Shown here piece after piece: positions 1 to 8,632 of a stretch of 64,000 nt of DNA; position 1 is the first letter of the stretch; every line of letters starts with the position of its first letter. The stretch is from NCBI RefSeq assembly GCF_000226255.1, contig NZ_AGFG01000008.1, positions 1 to 64,000 of the forward strand, written 5' to 3'. The position numbers and the translations under genes are program-made. The notes under the pieces are model-generated. The model was not told the DNA's origin. It did no database searches and saw nothing but the letters and a program-made list of their open reading frames with translations. Origin of the DNA: Desulfovibrio sp. A2 (GTDB taxonomy: Bacteria > Desulfobacterota > Desulfovibrionia > Desulfovibrionales > Desulfovibrionaceae).

Positions 1-2
1 TG

Positions 3-1040
3 CTGGAGCGGGTGCGGCGGGTGGTGGTGCGCTGCGTGGAACAGGGCGTGCCTGCGCGCGGGGTGGGGCGTCTGGGCGCGGAACTGCACGACCATCTCCT
101 GGCCCGTCTGGCGCAGCTGGCCGTGGCGTCCATGCCGCTGCCGCCCCCGGCCCCGTTTGGCATGGCCGTGCTGGGCAGCCAGGCCCGGCGCGAGCAGTTC
201 CTGGCCGCCGACCAGGACGCGGCCATGGTCATTTCCGAAGCCTCGGGCGACGTGCCGCCGGAGCAGGTGGCCGCTTATTTCGAGCGCCTTGCCGCGCGTC
301 TTGCCGCGTTGCAGGCCGAGGCCGGGGTGCCGGACTGCCCGCACGGGGTGGTGCCGGGCAACCCCGCCTGGCGCATGACCCTGCCCGCATGGCGGGCGGA
401 CATCGCGGCCATGCTGCATGCGCCCGACGCGCAGGGGGTGCTGCGCTGCTCCATGCTGGCGGACGCGCGCGGCGTGGACGATGGCTGGGACCTGGTGGCC
501 CGCCTGCGCGCCATTCTGGCCGACATGGTGCGCTCGGCCCCGCTGATGCTGCGCTACATGGCACGCGAGGCGACGCGCTTCGCGCCGCCCCTTGGGGTGT
601 TCGGCTCGCTGGTGGTGGAAAAGGCCGGGCCGCAGGGGACAGCAGGAACTGGCGGGTCTGGCGGGTCTCGCGGAACTGGCGGGGCCACCCTGGACCTCAA
701 GCGGGGCGGGCTGTTTCCGCTGATGCACGGGGTGCGCGTGCTGGCGCTGGACGCGGGCGCGCAGGCGCACGACTCCGCCGGGCGCATAGCGCAGTTGCGG
801 GTGGCGAGTGTGCTGTCGGAGGCGCGCGCGGCCGACCTTGGCGAGGCCATGGACCACCTTCTGGGACTGCGGGCGCGCGCGCAGGCGGTGGCGGTGCGAA
901 ACGGCGCGGTTCCCGATGATCGGGTGCGGCCCGACGAGCTTTCCGGCCTGGAGCGCGAACGGTTGAAGCAGTGCTTCAAGGTGGTGGCGGATTTCCAGGA
1001 CATGCTGCGGCGGCGCTACGCGCTGCACCTGATGGTGTAG
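3..1040 (+). CDS. DUF294 nucleotidyltransferase-like protein, 5' end outside window
   Basis: The frame is already open at the left edge, so the true start is probably upstream; the first internal start codon is a GTG at 12. A nucleotidyltransferase signature is visible near nt 170-230: GSQARREQF followed by DQD, the Gly-Ser and acidic pair that bind nucleotide and metal in the DUF294 branch of the fold. The rest matches the helical DUF294_C part. A Gly/Ser/Thr-rich run at about nt 625-685 looks like a low-complexity insertion. It sits 21 bp upstream of a larger DUF294 paralogue and an exonuclease gene, so the three are probably one operon. Such proteins are often linked to acetate-uptake or signalling genes; the substrate here is unknown. 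Confidence 0.8.
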   Translation: MERVRRVVVRCVEQGVPARGVGRLGAELHDHLLARLAQLAVASMPLPPPAPFGMAVLGSQARREQFLAADQDAAMVISEASGDVPPEQVAAYFERLAARLAALQAEAGVPDCPHGVVPGNPAWRMTLPAWRADIAAMLHAPDAQGVLRCSMLADARGVDDGWDLVARLRAILADMVRSAPLMLRYMAREATRFAPPLGVFGSLVVEKAGPQGTAGTGGSGGSRGTGGATLDLKRGGLFPLMHGVRVLALDAGAQAHDSAGRIAQLRVASVLSEARAADLGEAMDHLLGLRARAQAVAVRNGAVPDDRVRPDELSGLERERLKQCFKVVADFQDMLRRRYALHLMV

Positions 1041-1061
1041 CGCGGCCCGGCGGGAGATCAC

Positions 1062-3155
1062 ATGCACGAGGACGTGATCCGTTTTCTGGGGGGGGTGCCC
1101 CCGTTCCGGTTCCTGCCACGGGCGAACCTGCGCGCGCTGGCCTTTCGCGCGCAGGTGGCCTTCTGTCCGGCGGGTGAAGAATTGGAAGCTGTCGGCGACG
1201 ACGGCGCACCCCTGCTGCACGTGGTGGTGAAGGGCACCATCGCCGTGGATGCCGGTGCGCCTGAAGGGGCCGAACATCTGGGGCCGGGCGCGGTGTTCGG
1301 CTGGCCAGCCGGGCAGGGCGGGGCGGGGGACCAGATCGACCAGATAGGCAAGGTCGGCCATATCGGGCAGTCAGGCCAGGCCGGGCAAACCGGACTAACC
1401 GGACGGGCCGGACGGGCCGGGGCAGAGGCCGCGCAGCCAATATCCACGGCCCGCGCCGCCACCGATGCGTTGTGCTACCTGCTGCCGGTGCAGGCCGTTT
1501 CCGATGCGCTGGACGGCAGGCCCGACCTGCGGGAACTGCTGGCCCCCGGCTTCGGCCCCGCGTTGCTGGAACTGGGCGCGGCGGCCCTTGCCAGAAGCGG
1601 CGCGCTGGCCTGGCAGGGCGGACGGCCGTGGCAGGCCGTCACCGCCGGAGAGGCCATGCCCGCCGGGTTCGCTGCCGCCCCCGTCCACGTTTCCCTGCGC
1701 GAGGCGGCGCGGCGGATGACCGAACGACACCGCAGCGCCATCGTCTTGCTGGACGATGCGGGCCGGGCGGCGGGCATTCTCACCGACCGCGATTTCCGCT
1801 CCCGCGTGGTGGCGGGCGGGGCCGACCACGATCTTCCCGCCAGCGCGCTGATGTCGGCTCCGGTGCTGTGCGTGCAGGCCGTGGCTGCCTGCCTGGACGT
1901 CATGCTGCTCATGGCCGGGCGCAACATCCATCACGTGGTGGTGGTTGATGGCGAGGAGCCGGTGGGGGTGCTGTCGTCGCACGACCTCATGGTGCTGCGC
2001 GGGGTGTCGCCCACGGCGCTGGCCGAACGCATCGGCGCGGCCGGAACCCTGACCGAACTGGTGGAGGCTGCCCCACGTGCCGACGCGCTCGCTGCCGTGC
2101 TGCTGAACGAAGGGGCGCGGCCGCATACGCTGGCCGCCACGCTGCCCGATCTGCACGACCGCATGGCCGCCCGGCTGTTCGAGTTGGGCATGGCCGTGCT
2201 GGGGCCACCGCCGCGCCCTTGGTGCTTCCTGGCCTTTGGCGCGGCGGCCCGGCGCGAGGCGTGGTTCCGGCACCGGCAGTGGAGCGGCCTCGTGCTGGGC
2301 GATGGCCCGGACGGAAGCCCAAGCGTGAGCGAGCACGCGGCCGCGTACTTCGGCACCTTGGCCCGCTTCGTGCGCGACGGGCTGCGCGCGCTGGGCTTCG
2401 CTCCGTGCCCGCAGGGGCGCATGGCGGCATCACCCGGCTGGACGCTGCCCGCTTCCGGCTGGCGGGAGCGGTACCGGCAACTGGCCGGGCAGGAATGTGG
2501 CGCAGGAACCCCGCAGGACGTGCCGTCCATGTCGCTGCCGGTGCGAAGGGGCATGTTCGACGTGCGCCCGGTATGCGGCGACATGGAACTGGGGCTGCGC
2601 GTGGCGGCGGAGGCCGATGCGGCGTTGGGCGATGCGGTGCGCGCCGGTGCGCACTGGCCGCTGGCGGCGGGTGGGGCGGATCAGGCTGACGGGGCGGGCA
2701 CTCCGTTCGGGGCGCTGGCCCGCACGGCGCGCGCGCTGACCGCGGGGCAGGGGGTGCAGCCCCCCGAAACCCTGGTGCGGCTGGCCGCCATTGCGGAACT
2801 GGCCGGTGCGGGGAGCCCGGCGCTGTCCGACGCCCGGCGGGCCTGTGAATATCTGCTGTTGCGCGCGGCCCATGCGGAACTTGCGGCGCGCGGCGCGGGT
2901 GACGGCGGGGACGATGCCACAGGCGCGGCGGGCGATACAGGTGACGCCTGCGGTACGGTGGACGCTGAGGGTGGGCCGAACATGCCGGGCATGCCTGGCG
3001 GCGCGGACAGTCTGGATGCGCTGGCCCTGCGTCGCGCCCGCGAGACGGTGCGCGCGTTGCGCGCAGTGCCGGGGACGGGGGGGATGACGCCCGCCGCTTC
3101 CGCCGCTTCCGTGGGCGCGCCATCCTCCCTGGTCCGGCGTGGAGACGCGCCATGA
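1062..3155 (+). CDS. cNMP-binding / CBS-pair / DUF294 signalling protein with degenerate transferase motif
   Basis: A 697-residue protein; the ATG follows GGGAG with 6-nt spacing. Regions in order: a cyclic-nucleotide-binding-like domain (about 10-150) interrupted by a Gly/Gln/Thr-rich collagen-like insert (about 84-126), a CBS pair (about 208-318), a DUF294 nucleotidyltransferase-like domain (about 360-480) and DUF294_C (about 500-690). Where the upstream paralogue reads GSQARREQF...DQD, this one reads GAAARREAW...RQW, so the Gly-Ser and both acidic residues are lost and transferase activity is doubtful. Its stop overlaps the next start as ATGA. Inference: a regulatory partner of the upstream transferase, sensing nucleotides through its CBS and cNMP domains. 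Confidence 0.85.
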   Translation: MHEDVIRFLGGVPPFRFLPRANLRALAFRAQVAFCPAGEELEAVGDDGAPLLHVVVKGTIAVDAGAPEGAEHLGPGAVFGWPAGQGGAGDQIDQIGKVGHIGQSGQAGQTGLTGRAGRAGAEAAQPISTARAATDALCYLLPVQAVSDALDGRPDLRELLAPGFGPALLELGAAALARSGALAWQGGRPWQAVTAGEAMPAGFAAAPVHVSLREAARRMTERHRSAIVLLDDAGRAAGILTDRDFRSRVVAGGADHDLPASALMSAPVLCVQAVAACLDVMLLMAGRNIHHVVVVDGEEPVGVLSSHDLMVLRGVSPTALAERIGAAGTLTELVEAAPRADALAAVLLNEGARPHTLAATLPDLHDRMAARLFELGMAVLGPPPRPWCFLAFGAAARREAWFRHRQWSGLVLGDGPDGSPSVSEHAAAYFGTLARFVRDGLRALGFAPCPQGRMAASPGWTLPASGWRERYRQLAGQECGAGTPQDVPSMSLPVRRGMFDVRPVCGDMELGLRVAAEADAALGDAVRAGAHWPLAAGGADQADGAGTPFGALARTARALTAGQGVQPPETLVRLAAIAELAGAGSPALSDARRACEYLLLRAAHAELAARGAGDGGDDATGAAGDTGDACGTVDAEGGPNMPGMPGGADSLDALALRRARETVRALRAVPGTGGMTPAASAASVGAPSSLVRRGDAP

Positions 3156-3955
3156 AGGGTCTGCTGCGCCGCCTGTTGTCCGGTTCCGGGCCGGACCCGG
3201 CCACGCCCCTGCGGCGGATGGTCTTGGTGTCCGTGGATTGCGAAATGACCGGCCTCGACCCCGCGCGGGACGATCTGCTGTCCGTGGGGGCCGTGGCCCT
3301 GCGCGGCATGCGCATGGATCTTTCGGCCACCTTTCGCGGCCTGCTGCGCCCGGTCTGCCCGGTGCGGCCCGAAGGGGTGCCCGTGCATCGCATCCTGCCC
3401 GGCGAAGCGGCCAGCGGCGACGAAGCGGCTACGGAGCTGGCCCGCTTTGACGCCTGGCTGGCCGGGTTGACCTTGCCTGCAGGGCGCGGCGGCGGGGACA
3501 CGCCCCCCGTGGTGCTGCTGGGCTGGTGCCTGGGGCTGGACGAGGCGTTCCTGGCCGCCGGGCGCAAACGCGCCGGGTTGCCGCCCCGCGTGCATCCCCG
3601 CTGCGACGTGCAGGACCTGTTCCGGCATGTGCGGGCTTCGGGTGGGGCTACGGTTGCTGGCCGGGACGCAATGCCCCCTTTGTGCCTCCCCCCGTCGTCC
3701 TGCATGCACGCCGCGCTGGCGGACATCCCCCTCAAGGATGCGGATCTGTACGCGGTGGCCCGCGCCCTGGGGGTGGAGGTGCACGACGCACACGACGCGC
3801 TGGGCGACGCCTGCCTGTGCGCCCAGGTGTTCCAGCGCCTGGTGGCGCTGCTGGAACGCCGCCTGGGCCGCAGGGCGGCGTGGGGCGATCTTGCCCGCGC
3901 CGAGGGCGCGGCGTGCGCCGGGGCGCGCCACGCGGGCGGGGCTTTCGGGCTGTAA
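3152..3955 (+). CDS. DnaQ-family 3'-5' exonuclease (DEDDh type)
   Basis: A 267-residue protein whose ATG overlaps the previous stop. Exo I is VDCEMTGLDP with Asp29 and Glu31, Exo II probably lies in GLDEAF (nt 3535-3548), and Exo III is HDAHD at 211-215, giving a complete DEDDh set. This fold hydrolyses nucleotides from DNA or RNA 3' ends. It is shorter than, and lacks the partner domains of, a replicative polymerase epsilon subunit. Genes of this type commonly sit beside cNMP/CBS/DUF294 proteins, so a signalling or nucleotide-turnover role fits better than replication proofreading. Family is clear, substrate is not. Confidence 0.85.
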   Translation: MKGLLRRLLSGSGPDPATPLRRMVLVSVDCEMTGLDPARDDLLSVGAVALRGMRMDLSATFRGLLRPVCPVRPEGVPVHRILPGEAASGDEAATELARFDAWLAGLTLPAGRGGGDTPPVVLLGWCLGLDEAFLAAGRKRAGLPPRVHPRCDVQDLFRHVRASGGATVAGRDAMPPLCLPPSSCMHAALADIPLKDADLYAVARALGVEVHDAHDALGDACLCAQVFQRLVALLERRLGRRAAWGDLARAEGAACAGARHAGGAFGL

Positions 3956-4093
3956 TGCCCTAACGTTTGTGAGAGAAGCACATCTTGCGGATTGAAAACG
4001 CAGCGCGCGATGGATATCGCAAGGCAGCCGATCCCTTTGAAATTCCATGCGAGGGGCTTCCGTAATATTGGGTAACTACAAATGAAAGTTTTA

Positions 4094-4130
4094 GGGGGAG
4101 GAGACCCTTTTTCAAAAGGGTCCCTCCTCC
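4094..4130. terminator. hairpin between convergent genes
   Basis: GGAGGAGACCCTTTT pairs with AAAAGGGTCCCTCCTCC apart from a 2-nt bulge. It lies between the plus-strand exonuclease gene and the minus-strand ferredoxin gene and could stop transcription from either side. The minus-strand tail is somewhat U-rich. Confidence 0.55.
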
Positions 4131-4158
4131 GGAAGGACCTCTGTCCATTGGCAACGAA

Positions 4159-4192
4159 GCGCCCCGCCGGAACACATGTTCCGGCGGGGCGC
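4159..4192 (-). terminator. perfect inverted repeat downstream of the ferredoxin gene
   Basis: GCGCCCCGCCGGAACA and its exact complement abut to form a 34-bp perfect palindrome, 45 bp beyond the stop of the minus-strand ferredoxin gene. It is a very stable hairpin but has only a weak U-tract, so it may act in mRNA 3'-end protection as well as termination. Confidence 0.6.
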
Positions 4193-4236
4193 GATGCATG
4201 CTGGCTAAGGCCGCGCGGCGGACGTTCGGCCTCCGG

Positions 4237-4746
4237 CTACCGTTCCGCCAGGGCCCGCTGTGGGGCGCGCTTGCGCTGTTCCGCGTAGCGCGGGTCGTCC
4301 TGGCCGGTCAGGATCAGGGCGTGGGTGGTGCAGCCGGTGACGCAGGCGGGCTTAAGCCCCGTGTCGATGCGGTCCATGCACAGGTCGCACTTCACGGCCT
4401 TGTCCCCGTCCTCGTTCCATTGCGGGATGTGCCACGGGCAGGCTTCCAGGCACGCGCCGCAGCCGATGCAGTCGTCGGCCTCAACGTACACGATGCCGTC
4501 GGCCTCGCGCTTGGTCATGGCCCCGGTGGGGCACACATCCACGCATTCCGGCTCTTCGCAGTGGAAGCAGGGCATGTACAGGGTGCGGAACAGGGGAGCG
4601 CCGCTGGCCGAGGGCAGCGGCCCTTCGGTGAAGTGTTCGCCCAGCTTGATGCCCACGGGCATGGCGTTCTTGACCTTGCAGTGTATTTCGCACGCCTTGC
4701 AGCTGATGCAGCGGCGTTCGTCGGTGACGATGCAGTAGGTGCTCAT
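4237..4746 (-). CDS. four-cluster ferredoxin subunit of molybdopterin oxidoreductase (DmsB/PsrB type)
   Basis: A 169-residue electron-transfer protein. Four cysteine groups are visible: CISCKACEIHC, CFHCEEPECVDVC, CIGCGACLEAC and CDLCMDRIDTG...ACVTGC, the pattern of DmsB/PsrB/PhsB subunits that carry four [4Fe-4S] clusters. No signal peptide or membrane segment is present. The ATG follows AGGGGA. The gene lies 9 bp after the catalytic subunit, so the two form one operon. With no membrane anchor gene here, this looks like a soluble cytoplasmic two-subunit enzyme passing electrons between the Mo/W active site and another carrier. Confidence 0.92.
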   Translation of the reverse strand: MSTYCIVTDERRCISCKACEIHCKVKNAMPVGIKLGEHFTEGPLPSASGAPLFRTLYMPCFHCEEPECVDVCPTGAMTKREADGIVYVEADDCIGCGACLEACPWHIPQWNEDGDKAVKCDLCMDRIDTGLKPACVTGCTTHALILTGQDDPRYAEQRKRAPQRALAER

Positions 4747-4755
4747 GACTGTCCC

Positions 4756-6858
4756 CTATGCCCTGGCCGCGGCCTTGCGCACGGCGACGAAGTGTTCCTG
4801 CATGGAGATGCCGCCCCCGGCCCGGTCGTAGCGTTCCAGCCCGCCGGGCATCAGTTCCTGGTCGGCCACGCCCTTGCCCCGCGCGCGCGATTCCACCGGC
4901 AGCCGGTGGCCGAACCCGTGCACCATGAACAGCGCCTCGGGGTGCACGAAGTCGGTGACGAAGGCACGCATGCTCCCGGCGGCAACGCCCCTGGCGTCCA
5001 GCACTTCCAGCATCTCGCCGTCGGCGATGCCCAGTTCGGCGGCCCTGGCGGTGTTGATCCAGGCCACGTTGGTGGGCATCTGCTCCGCCAGCAGGGGGTT
5101 GTTCACGGTATGCCCCTGGGTGTGCAGGGCCGAGCGCCCGAAAGCGATGCGGAACATGCCCTGCGGCGGCGCGGGCGGCGCGGCGTAGGGACGCAGGCTG
5201 GGTTCACCGGCCTTGGTCCACTTGGGGCTGATTATTTCCAGCTTGCCGGAAGCGGTGGGGAACTTCAGTTCCGCGTCCTCGCGGTACTTGGGCGCATCGC
5301 ACAGTTCCACGAAGCCCTTGGCGTCGAAGTCGGCCATGGTCACGCCGGTACCCTGCAACTGGTAGTCCCAGATGTCCTCGATGCGCTGGAAGGCCAGCTT
5401 GTCCATGCCCAGGCGACTGGCGAGGCCGCACAGGATTTCCCAGTCGGCCCTGGTGTCCAGCGTGGGCTGCATGGCCCGCTTGCGCACGAAGAACTGGGGC
5501 TTCAGTCCGCCCTTGGAGGCGATGATGCTTTCGCGCGAAAGGTAGGTGGACAGGGGCAGCACCACGTCGGAGTGCCACGCCGTGTCCGACCACGAGAAGG
5601 TCACGCTGACCAGAAGGTCCAGCCCTTCCCACTTGCGCTTCATGGCTTCGGCGTCGGGCATGGCCATGAGCGGGTCGTGCCGGTAGCAGATGTACGCCTT
5701 GACCGGGTACGGGTCGCCGGTGGCCATGGCGTCGTAGGCCAGGTTGATCAGGCCGGGGCCGCCGTCGAACTGGGTGTGCCGCCAGCCCACGCCGTCGGCG
5801 CGCTTCTCTTCGGGGGCGGGGTACAGGTCCACCAGCTTCTTCAGGCCCTTGCGGCCCACGTCGCCGGGCTTGTTGGCGATGGGCAGGCCGCCCTTGGCCC
5901 CGATGGAGCCGAGCAGGGCGTTGATGATGTACGCGGTGCGACAGACGTGGAACGAATCGTCGTAGCGGGCCACCATCCAGCCGGGGTGCCAGATGACGCC
6001 CGGCGCGGCCTCGGCCAGTTGGCGGGCCAGCGCGGTGATGGCGGCGGCGGGCACGCCGGTTTCGCCTTCCGCCCACTGCGGGGTGCACGCGGCCACGTGC
6101 GCGGCCAGCGCGTCCAGGTCCTGCACGTGCGCTTCGACGTAGGGCTTGTTGTACAGGCCCTCGTTGATCAGCACGTGGATGACGGCCAGGTTGAAGGCCA
6201 GGTCGCTGCCGGGCCGCACCATGTAGAAATTGTCGGCCTTGCCCGCGGTGTAGGTGGCGCGGATGTCCACCACGCTGAGCTTGCAGCCCTTTTCCAGGCC
6301 GTCCAGCACCGCGTTGGCCTCGGCAACGTTGATGGCTTCAAGGATGTTGCGGGTCTGCAAGACGAGATGCTTGCAGTTGCGGTAGTCGTAGACCACTTCC
6401 TTGCGGCCGATGCCCATCACCGACTTGGCGGCGTGCTGCACGTTGCGCGCGCAGGCGCTGTCGTGGTTGCAGTAGTTGGGCGAACCCAGGCCGCGCATGA
6501 ACGCCTGGTGCAAATCCACGAAGGGTCCGCCCCGGTCGGACCACTGCACGCTGCGGCCGCCGTGTTCGGCGGTGATGGCCTTCAGCTTGCCAGCCACGTA
6601 GTCCAGGGCTTCGTCCCACGTGGCTTCGCGCCACTTGCCCTCGCCGCGTTCGCCCACGCGGATCAGCGGGCGCTGCGGACGCTCCGTGTCCATTTCAAGG
6701 GCGATGCCCGCCGCGCCGCGCGGACACAGCGACCCTTTCAGGGGCGACTTGGGGTTGCCCTCTATGCGAACGGCCTTGCCGTCCTCCACCTCGACCATGA
6801 TGGGACAGCGCACGCTGCACATGCCGCACACGCTGTACACCTGTTGCCTGCCTGCCAT
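4756..6858 (-). CDS. molybdopterin oxidoreductase catalytic subunit (DMSO reductase superfamily)
   Basis: A 700-residue protein. The start at 6858 is chosen because CCGGAGG lies 6-7 nt upstream and the protein then opens with MAGRQQVYSVCGMCSVRC; the frame stays open further upstream without similar support. The N-terminal CxxCxxxC...C motif binds a [4Fe-4S] cluster. NHDSACARN around residue 140 contains the probable Cys ligand to Mo/W, so it is not a selenocysteine enzyme. There is no twin-arginine signal, which implies a cytoplasmic location. The sequence resembles the thiosulfate/polysulfide reductase (PhsA/PsrA) branch, but the substrate cannot be read from it. It is divergent from the alcohol dehydrogenase/hdr cluster. 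Confidence 0.88.
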   Translation of the reverse strand: MAGRQQVYSVCGMCSVRCPIMVEVEDGKAVRIEGNPKSPLKGSLCPRGAAGIALEMDTERPQRPLIRVGERGEGKWREATWDEALDYVAGKLKAITAEHGGRSVQWSDRGGPFVDLHQAFMRGLGSPNYCNHDSACARNVQHAAKSVMGIGRKEVVYDYRNCKHLVLQTRNILEAINVAEANAVLDGLEKGCKLSVVDIRATYTAGKADNFYMVRPGSDLAFNLAVIHVLINEGLYNKPYVEAHVQDLDALAAHVAACTPQWAEGETGVPAAAITALARQLAEAAPGVIWHPGWMVARYDDSFHVCRTAYIINALLGSIGAKGGLPIANKPGDVGRKGLKKLVDLYPAPEEKRADGVGWRHTQFDGGPGLINLAYDAMATGDPYPVKAYICYRHDPLMAMPDAEAMKRKWEGLDLLVSVTFSWSDTAWHSDVVLPLSTYLSRESIIASKGGLKPQFFVRKRAMQPTLDTRADWEILCGLASRLGMDKLAFQRIEDIWDYQLQGTGVTMADFDAKGFVELCDAPKYREDAELKFPTASGKLEIISPKWTKAGEPSLRPYAAPPAPPQGMFRIAFGRSALHTQGHTVNNPLLAEQMPTNVAWINTARAAELGIADGEMLEVLDARGVAAGSMRAFVTDFVHPEALFMVHGFGHRLPVESRARGKGVADQELMPGGLERYDRAGGGISMQEHFVAVRKAAARA

Positions 6859-6959
6859 GGCTGCCTCCGGTGTTTGCCTGCCGTTGGATATCTGTTTGAG
6901 CTTGCCCCGCCTACCAGCCGTTGTCCACAACAGGCAAGCGAAGCCCCGCATGTGTTGTT

Positions 6960-6986
6960 TGTAACAGGAACACGCATTCCGTTACA
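6960..6986. promoter_or_regulatory. dyad TGTAAC-a-GGAA / TTCC-GTTACA
   Basis: Arms TGTAAC and GTTACA enclose a second pair GGAA/TTCC with one unpaired base. It lies about 300 bp upstream of the sigma-54 promoter, a distance at which enhancer sites for NtrC-type activators commonly act. It could equally control the divergent oxidoreductase operon. Confidence 0.45.
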
Positions 6987-7014
6987 CGCGCGACCGTCAA
7001 AAATCGAGAGGGTT

Positions 7015-7032
7015 TCGTGAAAACATTCACGA
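7015..7032. promoter_or_regulatory. perfect dyad TCGTGA-N6-TCACGA
   Basis: An 18-bp perfect inverted repeat with a 6-bp spacer, sized for a dimeric helix-turn-helix protein. It is about 255 bp upstream of the sigma-54 promoter at 7288-7304, so it is a candidate enhancer for the response regulator encoded at 20587-21999. Confidence 0.5.
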
Positions 7033-7287
7033 TTGACGCGCCTGTCGTTTTTGTTGTGCCTTTTTAGGCATATGTAGCATTTCGACTCAACTGGCTCCGC
7101 AAGGTGGCCCATTCTGTCCCGCTGTCCGCAAGCCCGCGCCAAGCCTTGCCTTGCGAGCGAGGACAGACACGAAAACCAGTTGTACCGTGACCGTGGGGCG
7201 TCCATAGCGGCGTCTGATCGGGCCAGTTGTCGCCACCCGTGCAGGCGTGAAATAACGCAGTATAACGAAATATAAGGAAAAGAGACT

Positions 7288-7304
7288 TTGGCCCCGTCCT
7301 TGCT
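7288..7304 (+). promoter_or_regulatory. sigma-54 promoter of the alcohol dehydrogenase gene
   Basis: TTGGC-CCC-GTCC-TTGCT matches the -24/-12 consensus TTGGCACG-N4-TTGCW with exact spacing and a single deviation in the ACG part. Transcription would begin near 7315, giving a leader of about 70 nt. A sigma-54-dependent response regulator is encoded 13 kb downstream. Confidence 0.8.
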
Positions 7305-7384
7305 CTAGTGGGGTCAGGAGTGTTCGCGGGGATTACGGGCCCCGCGATGACGTCGCTAACCCCAACTCAGCGAGGTAGGCAGTC

Positions 7385-8566
7385 ATGGCAGTACAGGAAC
7401 AGGTCTACGGGTTCTTCATTCCCAGCGTCACCCTGATCGGCATCGGCGCCTCCAAGGCGATTCCCGAAAAGATCAAGGCGCTCGGCGGGTCCAAGCCGCT
7501 GATCGTCACCGACATGGGCATCGTCAAGGCGGGCATCCTGAAACAGATCACCGACCTGCTCGACGCCGCCAAGATGGCCTACAGCGTGTACGACGAAACC
7601 ATTCCCAACCCCACCGACGACAACGTTCACAAGGGCGTGGACGTCTACAAGAAGAACAAGTGCGACAGCCTGATCACCCTTGGCGGCGGCAGCTCGCACG
7701 ACTGCGGCAAGGGCATTGGCCTGGTCATCGCCAACGGCGGCAAGATTCACGACTTCGAGGGCGTGGACAAGTCCAGCAAGCCCATGCCGCCCTACGTGGC
7801 CGTGAACACCACGGCGGGCACCGCCTCTGAAATGACCCGCTTCTGCATCATCACCGACACCAGCCGCAAGGTGAAGATGGCCATCGTGGATTGGCGCGTG
7901 ACCCCCAGCATCGCCCTGGACGACCCGCTGCTGATGATGGGCATGCCCCCGGCGCTGACCGCCGCCACCGGCATGGACGCCCTGACCCACGCCGTGGAAG
8001 CCTACGTTTCCACCATCGCCACCCCCATGACCGACGCCTGCGCCGAACAGGCCATCACGCTCATCGCCACCTTCCTGCGCCGCGCCGTGGCCAACGGGCG
8101 CGACATCGAGGCCCGCGAGCGCATGTGCTTCGCCCAGTACCTGGCGGGCATGGCCTTCAACAACGCCAGCCTCGGCCACGTGCATGCCATGGCCCACCAA
8201 CTGGGCGGCTTCTACGACCTGCCGCACGGCGAATGCAACGCCATCCTGCTGCCGCACGTCTCGCAGTTCAACCTCATCGCCAAGCTGGACCGCTTCGCCC
8301 GCATCGCCGAACTGCTGGGCGAGAACATCAGCGGCCTTTCGGTGCGCGACGCGGCGGAAAAGGCCATCTGCGCCATCAAGCGGTTGTCGGCCGACGTGGG
8401 CATCCCCGCCGGTCTCGTGGCCCTGGGCAAGCGCTACGGCAAGGACGTGAAGGCCAAGGACATCGCCGTCATGACCAAGAACGCCCAGAAGGACGCCTGC
8501 GGCCTGACCAATCCGCGTTGTCCCACCGATGCTGATGTCGCGGCCATTTACGAAGCGGCCATGTAA
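7385..8566 (+). CDS. adh: iron-containing alcohol dehydrogenase (first copy)
   Basis: A 393-residue protein of the Fe-dependent (group III) alcohol dehydrogenase family, interconverting an alcohol such as ethanol with its aldehyde using NAD(H). LGGGSSHDCGKG is the nucleotide-binding GGGSxxD motif. Metal-site residues lie in GMDALTHAVEAY and in GHVHAMAHQLGG...PHGE. Length is normal. An AGGTAGGC sequence precedes the ATG. It sits under a sigma-54 promoter and 276 bp upstream of hdrC. In D. vulgaris the equivalent gene at this locus is linked to ethanol metabolism together with Flx-Hdr (recalled literature). The true alcohol is inferred. Confidence 0.93.
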   Translation: MAVQEQVYGFFIPSVTLIGIGASKAIPEKIKALGGSKPLIVTDMGIVKAGILKQITDLLDAAKMAYSVYDETIPNPTDDNVHKGVDVYKKNKCDSLITLGGGSSHDCGKGIGLVIANGGKIHDFEGVDKSSKPMPPYVAVNTTAGTASEMTRFCIITDTSRKVKMAIVDWRVTPSIALDDPLLMMGMPPALTAATGMDALTHAVEAYVSTIATPMTDACAEQAITLIATFLRRAVANGRDIEARERMCFAQYLAGMAFNNASLGHVHAMAHQLGGFYDLPHGECNAILLPHVSQFNLIAKLDRFARIAELLGENISGLSVRDAAEKAICAIKRLSADVGIPAGLVALGKRYGKDVKAKDIAVMTKNAQKDACGLTNPRCPTDADVAAIYEAAM

Positions 8567-8632
8567 GGGGTACAGACAAAGCCGGGCGTGGTCCTTTTCA
8601 GGGTGACGGCGGGCAACCCCACCTGCAGACCG

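Larger units (their letters stand above)
6859..7384. other. divergent intergenic control region (526 bp)
   Basis: Contains no credible gene. It separates the minus-strand oxidoreductase operon from the plus-strand alcohol dehydrogenase and holds two dyads, a small TGCC-TTTTT-AGGCA hairpin near 7055 and a sigma-54 promoter, listed separately where useful. It is more AT-rich than its surroundings around 7250-7290. Confidence 0.8.

Noticed and set aside
4756..6858. Selenocysteine formate dehydrogenase
   Set aside because: The probable metal ligand is Cys (NHDSACARN), there is no in-frame TGA and no twin-arginine signal; general similarity is to the PsrA/PhsA branch.
4198..7020. A 940-codon plus-strand open frame
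   Set aside because: It is antisense to the molybdopterin and ferredoxin genes, whose cysteine motifs are unmistakable; the frame is His/Ala/Val/Gly-rich as expected for the complement of GC-rich codons.
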